64,000 nt of DNA from Sulfopaludibacter sp035606355. Lineage in GTDB: Bacteria; Acidobacteriota; Terriglobia; Bryobacterales; Bryobacteraceae. This document shows positions 15,871 to 24,210 of this stretch, in pieces (the stretch's first letter is position 1; the number at the start of each line of letters is the position of its first letter). The stretch is from contig DATNFO010000047.1 in NCBI GenBank assembly GCA_035606355.1, positions 1 through 64,000 of the forward strand, written 5' to 3'. The translations under genes and the position numbers were made by a program. Under the pieces are notes generated by a model, which worked only from the letters and a program-made list of their open reading frames with translations, was not told the origin of the DNA and made no database searches.

Positions 15871-18800
15871 TTAGAAGTGAATCCGAAGTCCGAACTCCAT
15901 ATTGCGCGGAGTGTTGGACTGACCGGTGATCTGGCCGAAGCTCGTCGGGCTCGTCAAGCTCAGGCTGCTCGGATTGCTCGGCTGGAAGTGATTCAGGATG
16001 TTGGTGAACGCGAGGTAGAACGTCGCACCCACCTGCTCCCGATGGAGGCCGATGTCCTTGACAACGTTCATATCGACGTTCCAGGTCGGCAGCCCACGGA
16101 GGTTGTAATAACCGCCGCAGCTCGTGTCGTAACCGAGAACGCAGGGACGGAACTCGCCCCAGACCTGCGCCGGATCGCTGAACATCTGAAGGTAAGGCGT
16201 GCTGACGCGGCTGTTGACCACCTGAGTACCCTGCCATACGTTCGTGCCCGTGGCAGAACCGACGCCGTACTTGGCGCTGGTGGTGCCGGTGTACGGCTTA
16301 AAGCCAACCGCGTTTTCGCTGGTGGAGGTGACGTTGCTGCCCGCCGAATTGACCTCGCCGAAACCGCAAGTCGTGCAGCTTGTTTCGCTATAGCCTACCG
16401 CAGTGCCGCCGCCGCTCTGCGCGTAGAACAACGGCGAGAAGCTCCAACCGCCCAGGATGTGACCGAGGATGCCCTTCTGTCCGCGGAACACGTGCGGCTG
16501 GTAATACATGCTCAGGTTGTAGAGGAACTTGTAGTCGAAGTTCTGCGGACCGTAGCTGTCCTGGAAATTCCACAGATCCAGCGGCGTGCTGGAGCTGTTG
16601 TACTGGCCCAGCTCGCTGGTTCCGAGACTACGGCCATAAGTGAAGTTGCTGATGGCCGTCAGACCTTTCCAGTCCGTCATGCGAACGCTAACGAACATCG
16701 CGTTGTAGTTGCCCGATCCGAGGCTGGTGTTCATCCCGATCGACGTCGCCTGCGCGCCCAGGGTTGAGGGCTGGCCGGTGACGCCCGTCTGCGAGAACAT
16801 CGTGCGGCCCAGAACCCAACCGGGGGTCTTGGACATTGCGTTCCACAGGTCGGTAACGGCCGTGTTCCTGATTGTTGAGGTGTTCTTGGTGGCCAGCGCC
16901 GCTGTGCAGCTCGAGAAGCCCTGGCAATAGGAGTTGTTCGGTCCGCCGAGCGCGTTTTCGATAAACGGCTGTGCGGAGACGTTCGCCGGAGCGACGCCGT
17001 TGAACACCATCTGCTGCCAGAGTTGTCCGAACGCCGCCGAGAACTGCTGTCCGCCCAACGTGGTCATAGTCGGAACGCTGTCCAGATTGACCAGCGAGTA
17101 TTCGTTGCGCAGGATCTTGCCGATGTAGCCGACTTCCAGATGCACGCGCGATCCGATTTCACGCTGGATGGACAATGTGAAATTGTCGGTGCGGTCCGGG
17201 CGGAAGTTCGGGTCCAGAGCGTCCGGATCGACGGTCTGCGGATTGCCGTTGACGCCGGGGTAGAACGGCTGCGACAAAGTCTGTGAGGCTGTCGCCAAAG
17301 GAGCGGATCCGCCGTCGGTGCCGATGCGGAAGGCTGTCTTCGGGTCCGCCACACCGCTGCCGGCGCAGCTTCCGTTGCTGAGCGGGTTGATGCAGGCAAC
17401 GCCCTGGAGCAATCCGGGTCCGAGTAGCGGAACCAGAACCAGATCGACGCCGTTCAGGCGGCCGTAGATGCGGCCGTAGCCGCCGCGAATGACCGTCTTT
17501 CCATTGCCGAAGACTTTACCCAGAATGCCGTCGCTGAAACGCGGATTCCACGCCAGCGAAGCGCGCGGAGCAAACTCCCCATAATACGGATTGTACGGGT
17601 ACTTCAGGCCGGCGCCTACGTTGCGAACCAGCGTGAAGCCCAGCGTCGGCGTGTAACTGGTGCCCTGCAAAGCCGCCATCTGGCGTTGCGCGATGAAGTC
17701 CTTGGTGACGATCGGCTGGTTATTCGAATCCACCAGTTCCACCTGGCTGCCGTTGAGTTCATACGGCGGCATTTCCAGGTTGTAACCGAGGCCGTAAGTA
17801 ATCGTCAGGCTCGGCTTGGCGTGCCATGTGTCATAGAAATAGACGGCGTAGCTTGGGATGATACTCTTGTCTGTCGCCGAAGCTCCCAGCGGCTGCAGAT
17901 TGAGCTGCGGTCCGGAGCGGGTGTACATCACCTGCGTCGAACTGATCATACCGGTCAGCTCCGCATAGTACGTCTGATAGCTTGAAACCGAACTCGAGGC
18001 GACCGTGGTGGGTATGTACGGCGTAAAGCCGGAGCTGCTGAAGCCGGAGTTCTGCGAGAGGTAGCTGATCTGGTTATTGACGCCAGCGCCGTTGTCGGTG
18101 CGGGAGTGGTAATCGAAGTTCCGCTGGTAAGACCCACCGAAGCCGAACAGATGGTTGCCGTGCAAGAGAGTTAAGTCATCCTTCACGCTCTTGTCCTGAC
18201 CGTCCCAGAAGCGCTGCCGGACGCTTTGCGTGTTGACGTTGTACGGAATCAGAGCCGAACTGCTTTCGCCGCCGATTTCGAGCGCGCCGCCGAGGCCCGG
18301 CAACTGCGCGGGACCGCCCTGGCTGCCCCACTGCCAGAACTGCCGCAGATAGCTGGCGACGAAGGTGTTGGTCATGCTCGGAGTGATGCTTGTGGTCATA
18401 CCGGTGGTCCAGACGGAAGGCTGCTGCGGACGCGGAGCAACGGCGTACGGAACGCCAAACTGTCCGCCGAGCACGCCGCCGACATCCACCTGGTTGCTGG
18501 TGGCGTAAACGAGCTTATAGTCGCGATACGTGAGATACCAGTGCCACTTGTCGCTGAAGTCGTGGTCGACACGCGCGACGTAGTTGTTGGTCGTCTGCGG
18601 GGTGTTCAGAGTGCCCAGGAACTGCTGGGTGTTGTAGGTGTCGCCGCCAAGCAGGTTGTTGGCGTGCGGCATCTGCTTCTGCCAGATCTGGTTGACGATC
18701 GGGTTGATTCCGATGCCCCGCGGATCGCAGTTACCTGGACCGGCCGGGCATGTAGCCGGCTGGTACGTCACGCCGCCAACCGTCACCGGCTGCGGATTGA

Positions 18801-19935
18801 TGTTGTACGCCTGGTACACGCCATTGGTGTCCGGAACCTGGATGATGCCGGCGCGCAGCATGTCGCTCGGTACCGTCTTCGTAAACAGGTTCTGGTTCGG
18901 GAACCGCATACCTTCGTAGTTCACGAAGAAATACCACTTCTTTCCGAGGAAATCCTTCGGAGTAAGCGGGCCGCCAAGGGCGCCGCCGAAGCGGTTGCGG
19001 TGGTTCGAAATGATCGGCGTATACGGCAGATGCGTCGCGCCGAAATTGAAGGGCGTGTGGTTGTTCGTCCAGCTATTCGCCGCACCCACCTTGGTATCGA
19101 AGTAATACCAGTAGCCCGCGCCGTGGAACTGGTTCTGGCCGCGCTTGGTCACCATCTGGATCTGCGCGCCCGAACTGTTGCTGAAGTCGCTGGTCTGGTT
19201 GGCGACCGAGACTTTGAATTCTTCGATGCTCTCTAACGGTGTCGGAATGACGCCGGAGGCAATCGTGTTGCCCTGGCTGCCGCCGAGACCGGAGTAGTTC
19301 TGCTGGTAGCCGGTAGTGTTGCCGGCCATATCGTCGGTGATGTTGCCGCCGTCCAGCGTGTAAGTGTTCGCATCCTGGTACGAACCGGCCGTGAAGCCTG
19401 ACAGAGTTGTGGCCGGCTGCAGCACGGCGAGTGCTGTGACGTCGCGGCCCAGGTTCGGCAGCAACAACATGGTTTTGTTGTCGAGCGTGTTGCCGACGGT
19501 TGCGTTCATAGTCTGCAACTCAGCGCCCGCGGCGGCCGTGACTTCGACCGTCGTGGACGTAGTGCCGATCTTCATGACGGCATTCAACGTGAGCACCTGG
19601 CCGACTTGCACGTCCTGCGAATTTACCTGATAAGTTGAGAAACCCTGCTTCGTGAAGGTCACGTTGTACTTGCCCGGCGGAACGCTGGTGAAACTATAGC
19701 GACCGGCGTCGTTGGTCAAACCGGTCATAGCGCCGTTCGTGCCGATGTCGACCAGGCGGACTTCCGTGCCCGGAATAACGGCGCCCTGTTCGTCAGTGAC
19801 CTGACCGGACACGGTGCCTACTGTCGATGTTTGTGCCCAGGCTGCGGTTGCGCCGAGAGCCAAAAATGCGGCCAGCGGCAACGCGAGCAACCCGGATAAC
19901 GTCCAACCGTTACGGGAAAAACTAACCACTCCCAT
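15871..19935 (-). CDS. Oar-like TonB-dependent receptor with carboxypeptidase-regulatory N-terminus (1354 aa)
   Basis: A signal peptide ends at about residue 34 (ATAAWAQ). Residues 42-125 form a CarboxypepD_reg beta-sandwich (VSGQVTDEQGAVIPGTEVRL, YSFTSVPPGKYNVTF). A plug-like region follows (YTLDGGNITDDM; then IEEFKVSVANQTSDFSNSSG and IQMVTKRGQNQFHGAGYWYY). The remaining 1000 residues are rich in aromatic beta strands and end in MEFGLRIHF, the terminal-Phe signal of outer-membrane barrels. Such proteins are abundant in Acidobacteriota and are thought to bind or import large ligands, often peptides or glycans. No TonB box is obvious. The ATG at 19935 follows GGAGGGG by 5 nt. The gene is monocistronic, with its own terminator. 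Confidence 0.9.
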   Translation of the reverse strand: MGVVSFSRNGWTLSGLLALPLAAFLALGATAAWAQTSTVGTVSGQVTDEQGAVIPGTEVRLVDIGTNGAMTGLTNDAGRYSFTSVPPGKYNVTFTKQGFSTYQVNSQDVQVGQVLTLNAVMKIGTTSTTVEVTAAAGAELQTMNATVGNTLDNKTMLLLPNLGRDVTALAVLQPATTLSGFTAGSYQDANTYTLDGGNITDDMAGNTTGYQQNYSGLGGSQGNTIASGVIPTPLESIEEFKVSVANQTSDFSNSSGAQIQMVTKRGQNQFHGAGYWYYFDTKVGAANSWTNNHTPFNFGATHLPYTPIISNHRNRFGGALGGPLTPKDFLGKKWYFFVNYEGMRFPNQNLFTKTVPSDMLRAGIIQVPDTNGVYQAYNINPQPVTVGGVTYQPATCPAGPGNCDPRGIGINPIVNQIWQKQMPHANNLLGGDTYNTQQFLGTLNTPQTTNNYVARVDHDFSDKWHWYLTYRDYKLVYATSNQVDVGGVLGGQFGVPYAVAPRPQQPSVWTTGMTTSITPSMTNTFVASYLRQFWQWGSQGGPAQLPGLGGALEIGGESSSALIPYNVNTQSVRQRFWDGQDKSVKDDLTLLHGNHLFGFGGSYQRNFDYHSRTDNGAGVNNQISYLSQNSGFSSSGFTPYIPTTVASSSVSSYQTYYAELTGMISSTQVMYTRSGPQLNLQPLGASATDKSIIPSYAVYFYDTWHAKPSLTITYGLGYNLEMPPYELNGSQVELVDSNNQPIVTKDFIAQRQMAALQGTSYTPTLGFTLVRNVGAGLKYPYNPYYGEFAPRASLAWNPRFSDGILGKVFGNGKTVIRGGYGRIYGRLNGVDLVLVPLLGPGLLQGVACINPLSNGSCAGSGVADPKTAFRIGTDGGSAPLATASQTLSQPFYPGVNGNPQTVDPDALDPNFRPDRTDNFTLSIQREIGSRVHLEVGYIGKILRNEYSLVNLDSVPTMTTLGGQQFSAAFGQLWQQMVFNGVAPANVSAQPFIENALGGPNNSYCQGFSSCTAALATKNTSTIRNTAVTDLWNAMSKTPGWVLGRTMFSQTGVTGQPSTLGAQATSIGMNTSLGSGNYNAMFVSVRMTDWKGLTAISNFTYGRSLGTSELGQYNSSSTPLDLWNFQDSYGPQNFDYKFLYNLSMYYQPHVFRGQKGILGHILGGWSFSPLFYAQSGGGTAVGYSETSCTTCGFGEVNSAGSNVTSTSENAVGFKPYTGTTSAKYGVGSATGTNVWQGTQVVNSRVSTPYLQMFSDPAQVWGEFRPCVLGYDTSCGGYYNLRGLPTWNVDMNVVKDIGLHREQVGATFYLAFTNILNHFQPSNPSSLSLTSPTSFGQITGQSNTPRNMEFGLRIHF

Positions 19936-20151
19936 TGATCCCCTCCAAATTTACGTAGAAGAAGCCCTACATCTAACCCGAACGCAGGGAAAGTGAATAT
20001 TGGAGGGATTCTATGCCCTACCCTCCAAAGAGTCAAGAAAAATCTTCTTTTTGCGGGTATAAGCACTGGCCGTTCTGGTACTTGCGGCCTTTACGAAGAT
20101 TTGCAGTCCGCGGAGCCGGCGTTTCGTCCAATGTAGTGGAGGGTGAAACAG
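19936..20151. other. Divergent promoter region, receptor and small secreted protein
   Basis: The 216 bp separate the receptor start (minus) from the small protein start (plus). It is A/T-richer than its surroundings and contains the Shine-Dalgarno of both genes. I could not assign -35/-10 elements with confidence. Confidence 0.4.
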
Positions 20152-20526
20152 ATGTTCAAAAAACTTGGATTTCCGATCGTCGCGCTGGCCGCACTGTTGT
20201 CTTTCGCGACACCGAAACCGGCTGACGCGCGAGTGCACTTCGGCATATCGATCGGCGGACCTGTTTATACCGCCCCCGTTGCTCCTTACGCATATTCTTA
20301 TCCCTACGCTTACCCGGCCACACCGTACGTTGACCCGTACGCCTACAGCTATTCCTATCCCTACACGTATCCTGAGTACGTCGCGCCCTACGGAGTTTAC
20401 GGCGGCTACTATGGCCACTGGGGCCACTGGGGCCACCGCGATTACGACCACGACCGCGACCGCGGCCATTTCGAACGCCACGAATTCCGAGGCGGCGGAC
20501 ACGAACGCGGCGGACATCGCCGGTAA
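20152..20526 (+). CDS. Small secreted Tyr/Pro-rich protein with His/Asp/Arg-rich tail
   Basis: The 124-residue product has a signal peptide (MFKKLGFPIVALAALLSF, cleavage near ADA). A low-complexity part follows, with repeated PY/SYPY pairs (residues about 45-90), then GYYGHWGHWGHRDYDHDRDR and an end rich in His, Arg and Gly. The tail could bind metal ions or anionic polymers; this is inference from composition. ATG 20152 is supported by GGAGG 9 nt upstream and replaces the GTG at 20143. A strong hairpin follows the stop. Similar YXWWW/GYGHR-type envelope proteins exist widely, but I cannot name a family. Confidence 0.75.
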   Translation: MFKKLGFPIVALAALLSFATPKPADARVHFGISIGGPVYTAPVAPYAYSYPYAYPATPYVDPYAYSYSYPYTYPEYVAPYGVYGGYYGHWGHWGHRDYDHDRDRGHFERHEFRGGGHERGGHRR

Positions 20527-20541
20527 TTGTCCGTGAATTGT

Positions 20542-20570
20542 GGGGCAGGCGCTTCTCGCCTGCCCCTTCG
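20542..20570 (+). terminator. Hairpin terminator after the small secreted protein
   Basis: GGGGCAGGCG (20542-20551) pairs perfectly with CGCCTGCCCC (20557-20566) around a five-base loop, followed by TTCGTGTG, a poor U tract. The hairpin may also serve the convergent histidine kinase gene. Confidence 0.65.
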
Positions 20571-20638
20571 TGTGTTTGCTCACATCTGGTGGGGCCGGAG
20601 CGCGGCACGACAGGAAGGATTCCAGTCGTCACGTCCGA

Positions 20639-22015
20639 TTAACCTGCCGGGAGGCGGATCGTTACTTCAAGCCCTCTGGGCTCCCGGTTTTTGCAGACGA
20701 CAGTCCCACGGCAAACTTCCACGCAGGATTTTACGATTGCTAAGCCTAGACCTGCTCCTCCGGTCTCCCTCGTTCTCGCGGACTCGGGGCGGTAGAACGG
20801 GGCGAACACTTCCCTGAGCTCGTTTTCCGGGAGACCGGGACCCGAGTCGGCAACCGCAATGGCCACGTGACGGCCTTCGCGTTCGGCGGAGATGGTGATG
20901 GGTCCGGCGGCGCCGGCGTATCGAATGGCGTTTCGGAGAACATTCGATACTGCTCTCAGCAGAAACGCTTCGTTGGCAATGGCAGCCAGTCCTTTGGGCA
21001 CCGCAACTTCGATTTGCGCTTGCGCGAGAGCTTCGCGGGAGACGGCCTTTTGCGTCACTGCCGCGACATCCACCTTGGAAAGCGGCACCGCGGTCCCTTG
21101 GATTCCGGCTTTCGAAAATGAGAGCAGCTCATTGACGAGCGCGGACATCTCCTGCACCTCTTCGGCGAGAACGGCGACGTGCGGACGATCCGACTCTTCC
21201 GCTTTCTGCTCCAGGATCGCAAGGGCGAACTGAATTCTCGCGATGGGCGCGCAGAGTTCGTGCGCGATGTCGCCGAGGAAGCGCTTCTGATTGCGCACGA
21301 AGCTTTCGAGCTGCGCGGACATGCCGTTGATCTGCGCTCCGAGGTGGCCAAGCTCATCGGCGCGCGCAGCATCGACATGCACATCGAAGCGGCCCTGTGC
21401 GATCTGCGCCGTGGCGCGATCCATCTCCGCGATCGAATGAGTCAGTCCGCGGACGAAGGGAAGCCAGCAGAGTACGCATGCCGCAACCATCGCGACGGCG
21501 AGCGCCAGCCACTGGCGCCAATCAAAAAACAGGCTCGGATTGAACATCGAGGACGCGCGGAGCAGAAGCAGCGCGGGGCGTCCCTCGCCGTCCGGAGTGG
21601 GCATGCGCGCGCCGGCCCAATAAACGGTCGGATGTTCGGAGACGGCGACGAAGACCTGGTCGCGCGGAGGCGGCCGGCGTCCATCGCCGTGCAGTTTCTC
21701 CTGCACCGGCTCGGGGATCTCGGGCTGCGCTCCGGCGATCGCGTCGCCGCGCGGCGACAGAAGGTAAAAGGCCGCGCCGTAGCGGCGGCTGTAGGTTTCG
21801 AGAATGCGCGGCCACTGCTCACGGGGCGCAGCTTCGCAATCCATGCTGAAAGCGCCCGCGATCGCGGTGACGCGGTCGCGCGCTGAGCCGATGAGCAGGG
21901 ACTCGCGACCGACGCGGAATTGCGAACGCGCGAAGACCAGCAGCACGAGCACGACGAGCGCCACGTTGAGCGCGGTGAGCCCGAGGAACTTTCGCGAGAG
22001 CGGCCAGCGTCTCAT
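20639..22015 (-). CDS. Sensor histidine kinase, CpxA/EnvZ-like
   Basis: The 458-residue product has a membrane helix at 10-29, a periplasmic sensor domain at about 30-165, a second helix at 167-188, a HAMP domain (about 190-240), the phospho-acceptor box FLGDIAHELCAPIARIQ (His252), and an ATPase domain with the N box (Asn362), DSGPGLP (Asp390) and GGAGLGLAIVKS. All catalytic parts are present. It is the partner of the response regulator upstream, with which it overlaps as ATGA. CpxA-type kinases sense envelope protein stress; the ligand here is unknown. A divergent di-haem oxidoreductase gene beyond the regulator may be a target. Confidence 0.93.
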   Translation of the reverse strand: MRRWPLSRKFLGLTALNVALVVLVLLVFARSQFRVGRESLLIGSARDRVTAIAGAFSMDCEAAPREQWPRILETYSRRYGAAFYLLSPRGDAIAGAQPEIPEPVQEKLHGDGRRPPPRDQVFVAVSEHPTVYWAGARMPTPDGEGRPALLLLRASSMFNPSLFFDWRQWLALAVAMVAACVLCWLPFVRGLTHSIAEMDRATAQIAQGRFDVHVDAARADELGHLGAQINGMSAQLESFVRNQKRFLGDIAHELCAPIARIQFALAILEQKAEESDRPHVAVLAEEVQEMSALVNELLSFSKAGIQGTAVPLSKVDVAAVTQKAVSREALAQAQIEVAVPKGLAAIANEAFLLRAVSNVLRNAIRYAGAAGPITISAEREGRHVAIAVADSGPGLPENELREVFAPFYRPESARTRETGGAGLGLAIVKSCVEVCRGTVVCKNREPRGLEVTIRLPAG

Positions 22016-22740
22016 TCGCCGGGCTCCGGCCTCTTGAAGAGGTAGCCGACGCCGCGAATGGTTTCGATCCAGCGCGGAGATTTTGCATCGTCGCCGAGCT
22101 TCTTGCGAAGCGATGAGATGTGGACGTCTATGGAGCGATCGAAGGCTTCGAAATCGCGCTCGGCAACTTCGAGCAGCAGGCTTTCCCTGGTCTTCACGCG
22201 GCCGGCGGCGCGCGCGAGGGACAGGAGCAGATCGAACTCCTGGCGAGTGAGCGTCATCGCCTGCCCGTCGAGCGTGGCGCTGTGGGAAGCGGGGTGGATC
22301 ACGAGTGCGCCGACGATCACCGGCGCCGTTTTCCGGTCCGCGACCTGCGCATGGGTGATGAGGCTACGGCGGATGACAGCGCGCAGGCGCGCCAAGAGCT
22401 CGCGCGTGGAAAATGTTTTCGGCAGATAATCGTCAGCGCCCATCTCCAGGCCGACAATGCGATCGGGCTCTTCGCCCCGCCCGGTGAGCATGAGAACCGG
22501 GACGCTGGAGTGAATGCGAAGCTGGCGCAAAACTTCGAAGCCGTCCATGCCGGGGAGCATGACGTCGAGAATGATGGCGTGGAAGGTTTCTGCGAGCGCG
22601 GCGGAAAGACCGGCCGGGCCGCTGTGGGCCATGCTGACGGCGTAACCCATGCCCTCAAGGTATTCCTTCACAAGGCGGCAGAGGCGCACGTCGTCTTCGA
22701 CGATCAACAGACGCGCCGGAGCCGCTGCTTCGCTTGGCAT
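22012..22740 (-). CDS. Response regulator, OmpR/CpxR-like
   Basis: The 242-residue product has an N-terminal receiver (acidic pair Glu15-Asp16, phospho-acceptor Asp59 in AIILDVMLPGMDG) and a C-terminal winged helix (TLTRQEFDLLLSLARAAGR, DRSIDVHISSLRKKLGD, IRGVGYLF). Start ATG 22740 has AGGAGA directly upstream, better than GTG 22758. One oddity: the conserved Lys108 is followed by Thr instead of the almost invariant cis-Pro (YLPKTFSTREL). The regulator is coupled to the kinase gene by an ATGA overlap and probably controls its own operon and possibly the divergent oxidoreductase. Confidence 0.93.
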   Translation of the reverse strand: MPSEAAAPARLLIVEDDVRLCRLVKEYLEGMGYAVSMAHSGPAGLSAALAETFHAIILDVMLPGMDGFEVLRQLRIHSSVPVLMLTGRGEEPDRIVGLEMGADDYLPKTFSTRELLARLRAVIRRSLITHAQVADRKTAPVIVGALVIHPASHSATLDGQAMTLTRQEFDLLLSLARAAGRVKTRESLLLEVAERDFEAFDRSIDVHISSLRKKLGDDAKSPRWIETIRGVGYLFKRPEPGE

Positions 22741-22868
22741 TTCTCCTACTGTACCCACTCCCGGCGCAATTGTGTCCGCACTTTACCTTGGCTTAACAAT
22801 TTTGGCGAAGCGGCAAACCGGAACTTAACATTCACGCCGCTAAATAGAGACTGCAAGGAGGGAAACCT

Positions 22869-24131
22869 TTGAAAAACACAATCGCATGCAGTCTCGTTCT
22901 TGCAGTATCGGCGGTACTGAGCGCTCAGACGGACCCGGGGGCGCGCACGGGACCAGCCCTGTCAGGGCGGCCGCTGGACAATTTGGCTCCGCAGGAGGCG
23001 CAGGCATTTCAGGGCGGGCTGCACAGCTTTACGGAGGTAGAGGATGTGGCGCAGGGGCTGGGGCCGCGCTTCAATTCGAATAGCTGCGCCTCGTGCCACA
23101 TACATCCGTCGGTGGGCGGCACCAGTCCGGCGGTGAATCCACTGATCGCGGTGGCGGCGGCGAACGGGGCAGCGAATCAGGTTCCGCCGTTCTTACAGGC
23201 GAACGGGCCCGTCCGCGCGGTGCGCTTCAAGCGGACGGCGAACGGCCAGCCCGACGGAGGGGTACACAACCTGTTCACGATCAGCGGGCGCACGGACGCG
23301 CCGCCGGAATGTCAGATTGCGCAGCCGGATTTTTCGAACACCAATAATCTGGCGTTCCGGATTCCGACGCCGGCGTTCGGGCTGGGACTGATCGAATCGA
23401 TCACCGATTCGGCTCTGCGCGCGAACCTGACGGCGACCCAGCAGCAGAGGCAGGCGATGGGAATCGGCGGCACGTTCAATACGAACGGCAATGACGGGAC
23501 GATCACGCGGTATGGTTGGAAGGCGCAGAACAAGAGCCTGCTGCTGTTTGCGGCGGAGGCGTACAACGTGGAAGTGGGCGTGACGAACGAGTTATTCCCG
23601 CAGGAGCGCGACGAAACGCCGGCGTGCGCGACGAATCCGCTGCCGGAGGATCACGCGGGGCCGCAGGGTCGCCCGGCGGACATACTGGCGTTCGCGGATT
23701 TCATGAGGTATCTGGCGCCTCCGCAGCCAACGACGCCGACGGAATCGACCGCCAACGGCGCGGCGCTGTTTGCGTCGGTAGGCTGCGCGCTGTGCCATAC
23801 AACGGCGCTGCGTACGGGTAACGTCGCTTCGGCGGCGCTGCGGAATCAGGCGGTAAATCTCTATTCGGATCTGGCGCTGCATCGTATGGGGCAAGCGTTG
23901 AACGACGGCATCACGCAGGGGCAGGCGCAGGGCGATCAGTGGCGGACGGCTCCGTTGTGGGGGCTCGGCGACCGCATCTTTTTACTGCACGATGGGCGGA
24001 CTCAGGACTTAGCTCAGGCGATTGCGTTGCACGATAGCCAAGGGTCGGAGGCGCGTCAGGTGATTGTGAATTACTCGCGGCTGAGCGCGGGCCAGAAGCA
24101 GGACTTATTGAATTTCCTCCGGTCGTTGTAA
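22869..24131 (+). CDS. Periplasmic di-haem oxidoreductase (DUF1111/thiol oxidoreductase-like)
   Basis: A signal peptide (KNTIACSLVLAVSAVLSAQ) is followed by two haem-c sites: CASCH at residues 73-77 and CALCH at 306-310. The first lies in FNSNSCASCHIHPSVGG, the second in ALFASVGCALCHTTAL, which with RRYGWKAQ-like and LWGLGDRIFLLHDGR segments is typical of the DUF1111 di-haem family, related to cytochrome-c peroxidase/MauG. It would transfer electrons in the periplasm; the physiological substrate is not known. The start is TTG 22869, supported by a perfect AGGAGG 7 nt upstream. A terminator follows at 24156-24200. Confidence 0.88.
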   Translation: MKNTIACSLVLAVSAVLSAQTDPGARTGPALSGRPLDNLAPQEAQAFQGGLHSFTEVEDVAQGLGPRFNSNSCASCHIHPSVGGTSPAVNPLIAVAAANGAANQVPPFLQANGPVRAVRFKRTANGQPDGGVHNLFTISGRTDAPPECQIAQPDFSNTNNLAFRIPTPAFGLGLIESITDSALRANLTATQQQRQAMGIGGTFNTNGNDGTITRYGWKAQNKSLLLFAAEAYNVEVGVTNELFPQERDETPACATNPLPEDHAGPQGRPADILAFADFMRYLAPPQPTTPTESTANGAALFASVGCALCHTTALRTGNVASAALRNQAVNLYSDLALHRMGQALNDGITQGQAQGDQWRTAPLWGLGDRIFLLHDGRTQDLAQAIALHDSQGSEARQVIVNYSRLSAGQKQDLLNFLRSL

Positions 24132-24155
24132 CCGCTCGCGAAGGACTGGAGGGAA

Positions 24156-24200
24156 GCGGGCGGCGTGACTTTGACCGGGTCAGGCCGCCCGCGATTCTTT
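24156..24200 (+). terminator. Terminator after the di-haem oxidoreductase gene
   Basis: GCGGGCGGC (24156-24164) pairs with GCCGCCCGC (24184-24192), followed by GATTCTTTT. It lies 25 nt after the stop and also separates the convergent amidohydrolase gene. Confidence 0.7.
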
Positions 24201-24210
24201 TGGCCCTGAG

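Noticed and set aside
20011..20583. 190-residue minus-strand ORF opposite the small secreted protein
   Set aside because: Its Val/Gly/Arg repeats mirror the low-complexity tyrosine/histidine repeats of the plus-strand gene, which has the signal peptide and the ribosome site.
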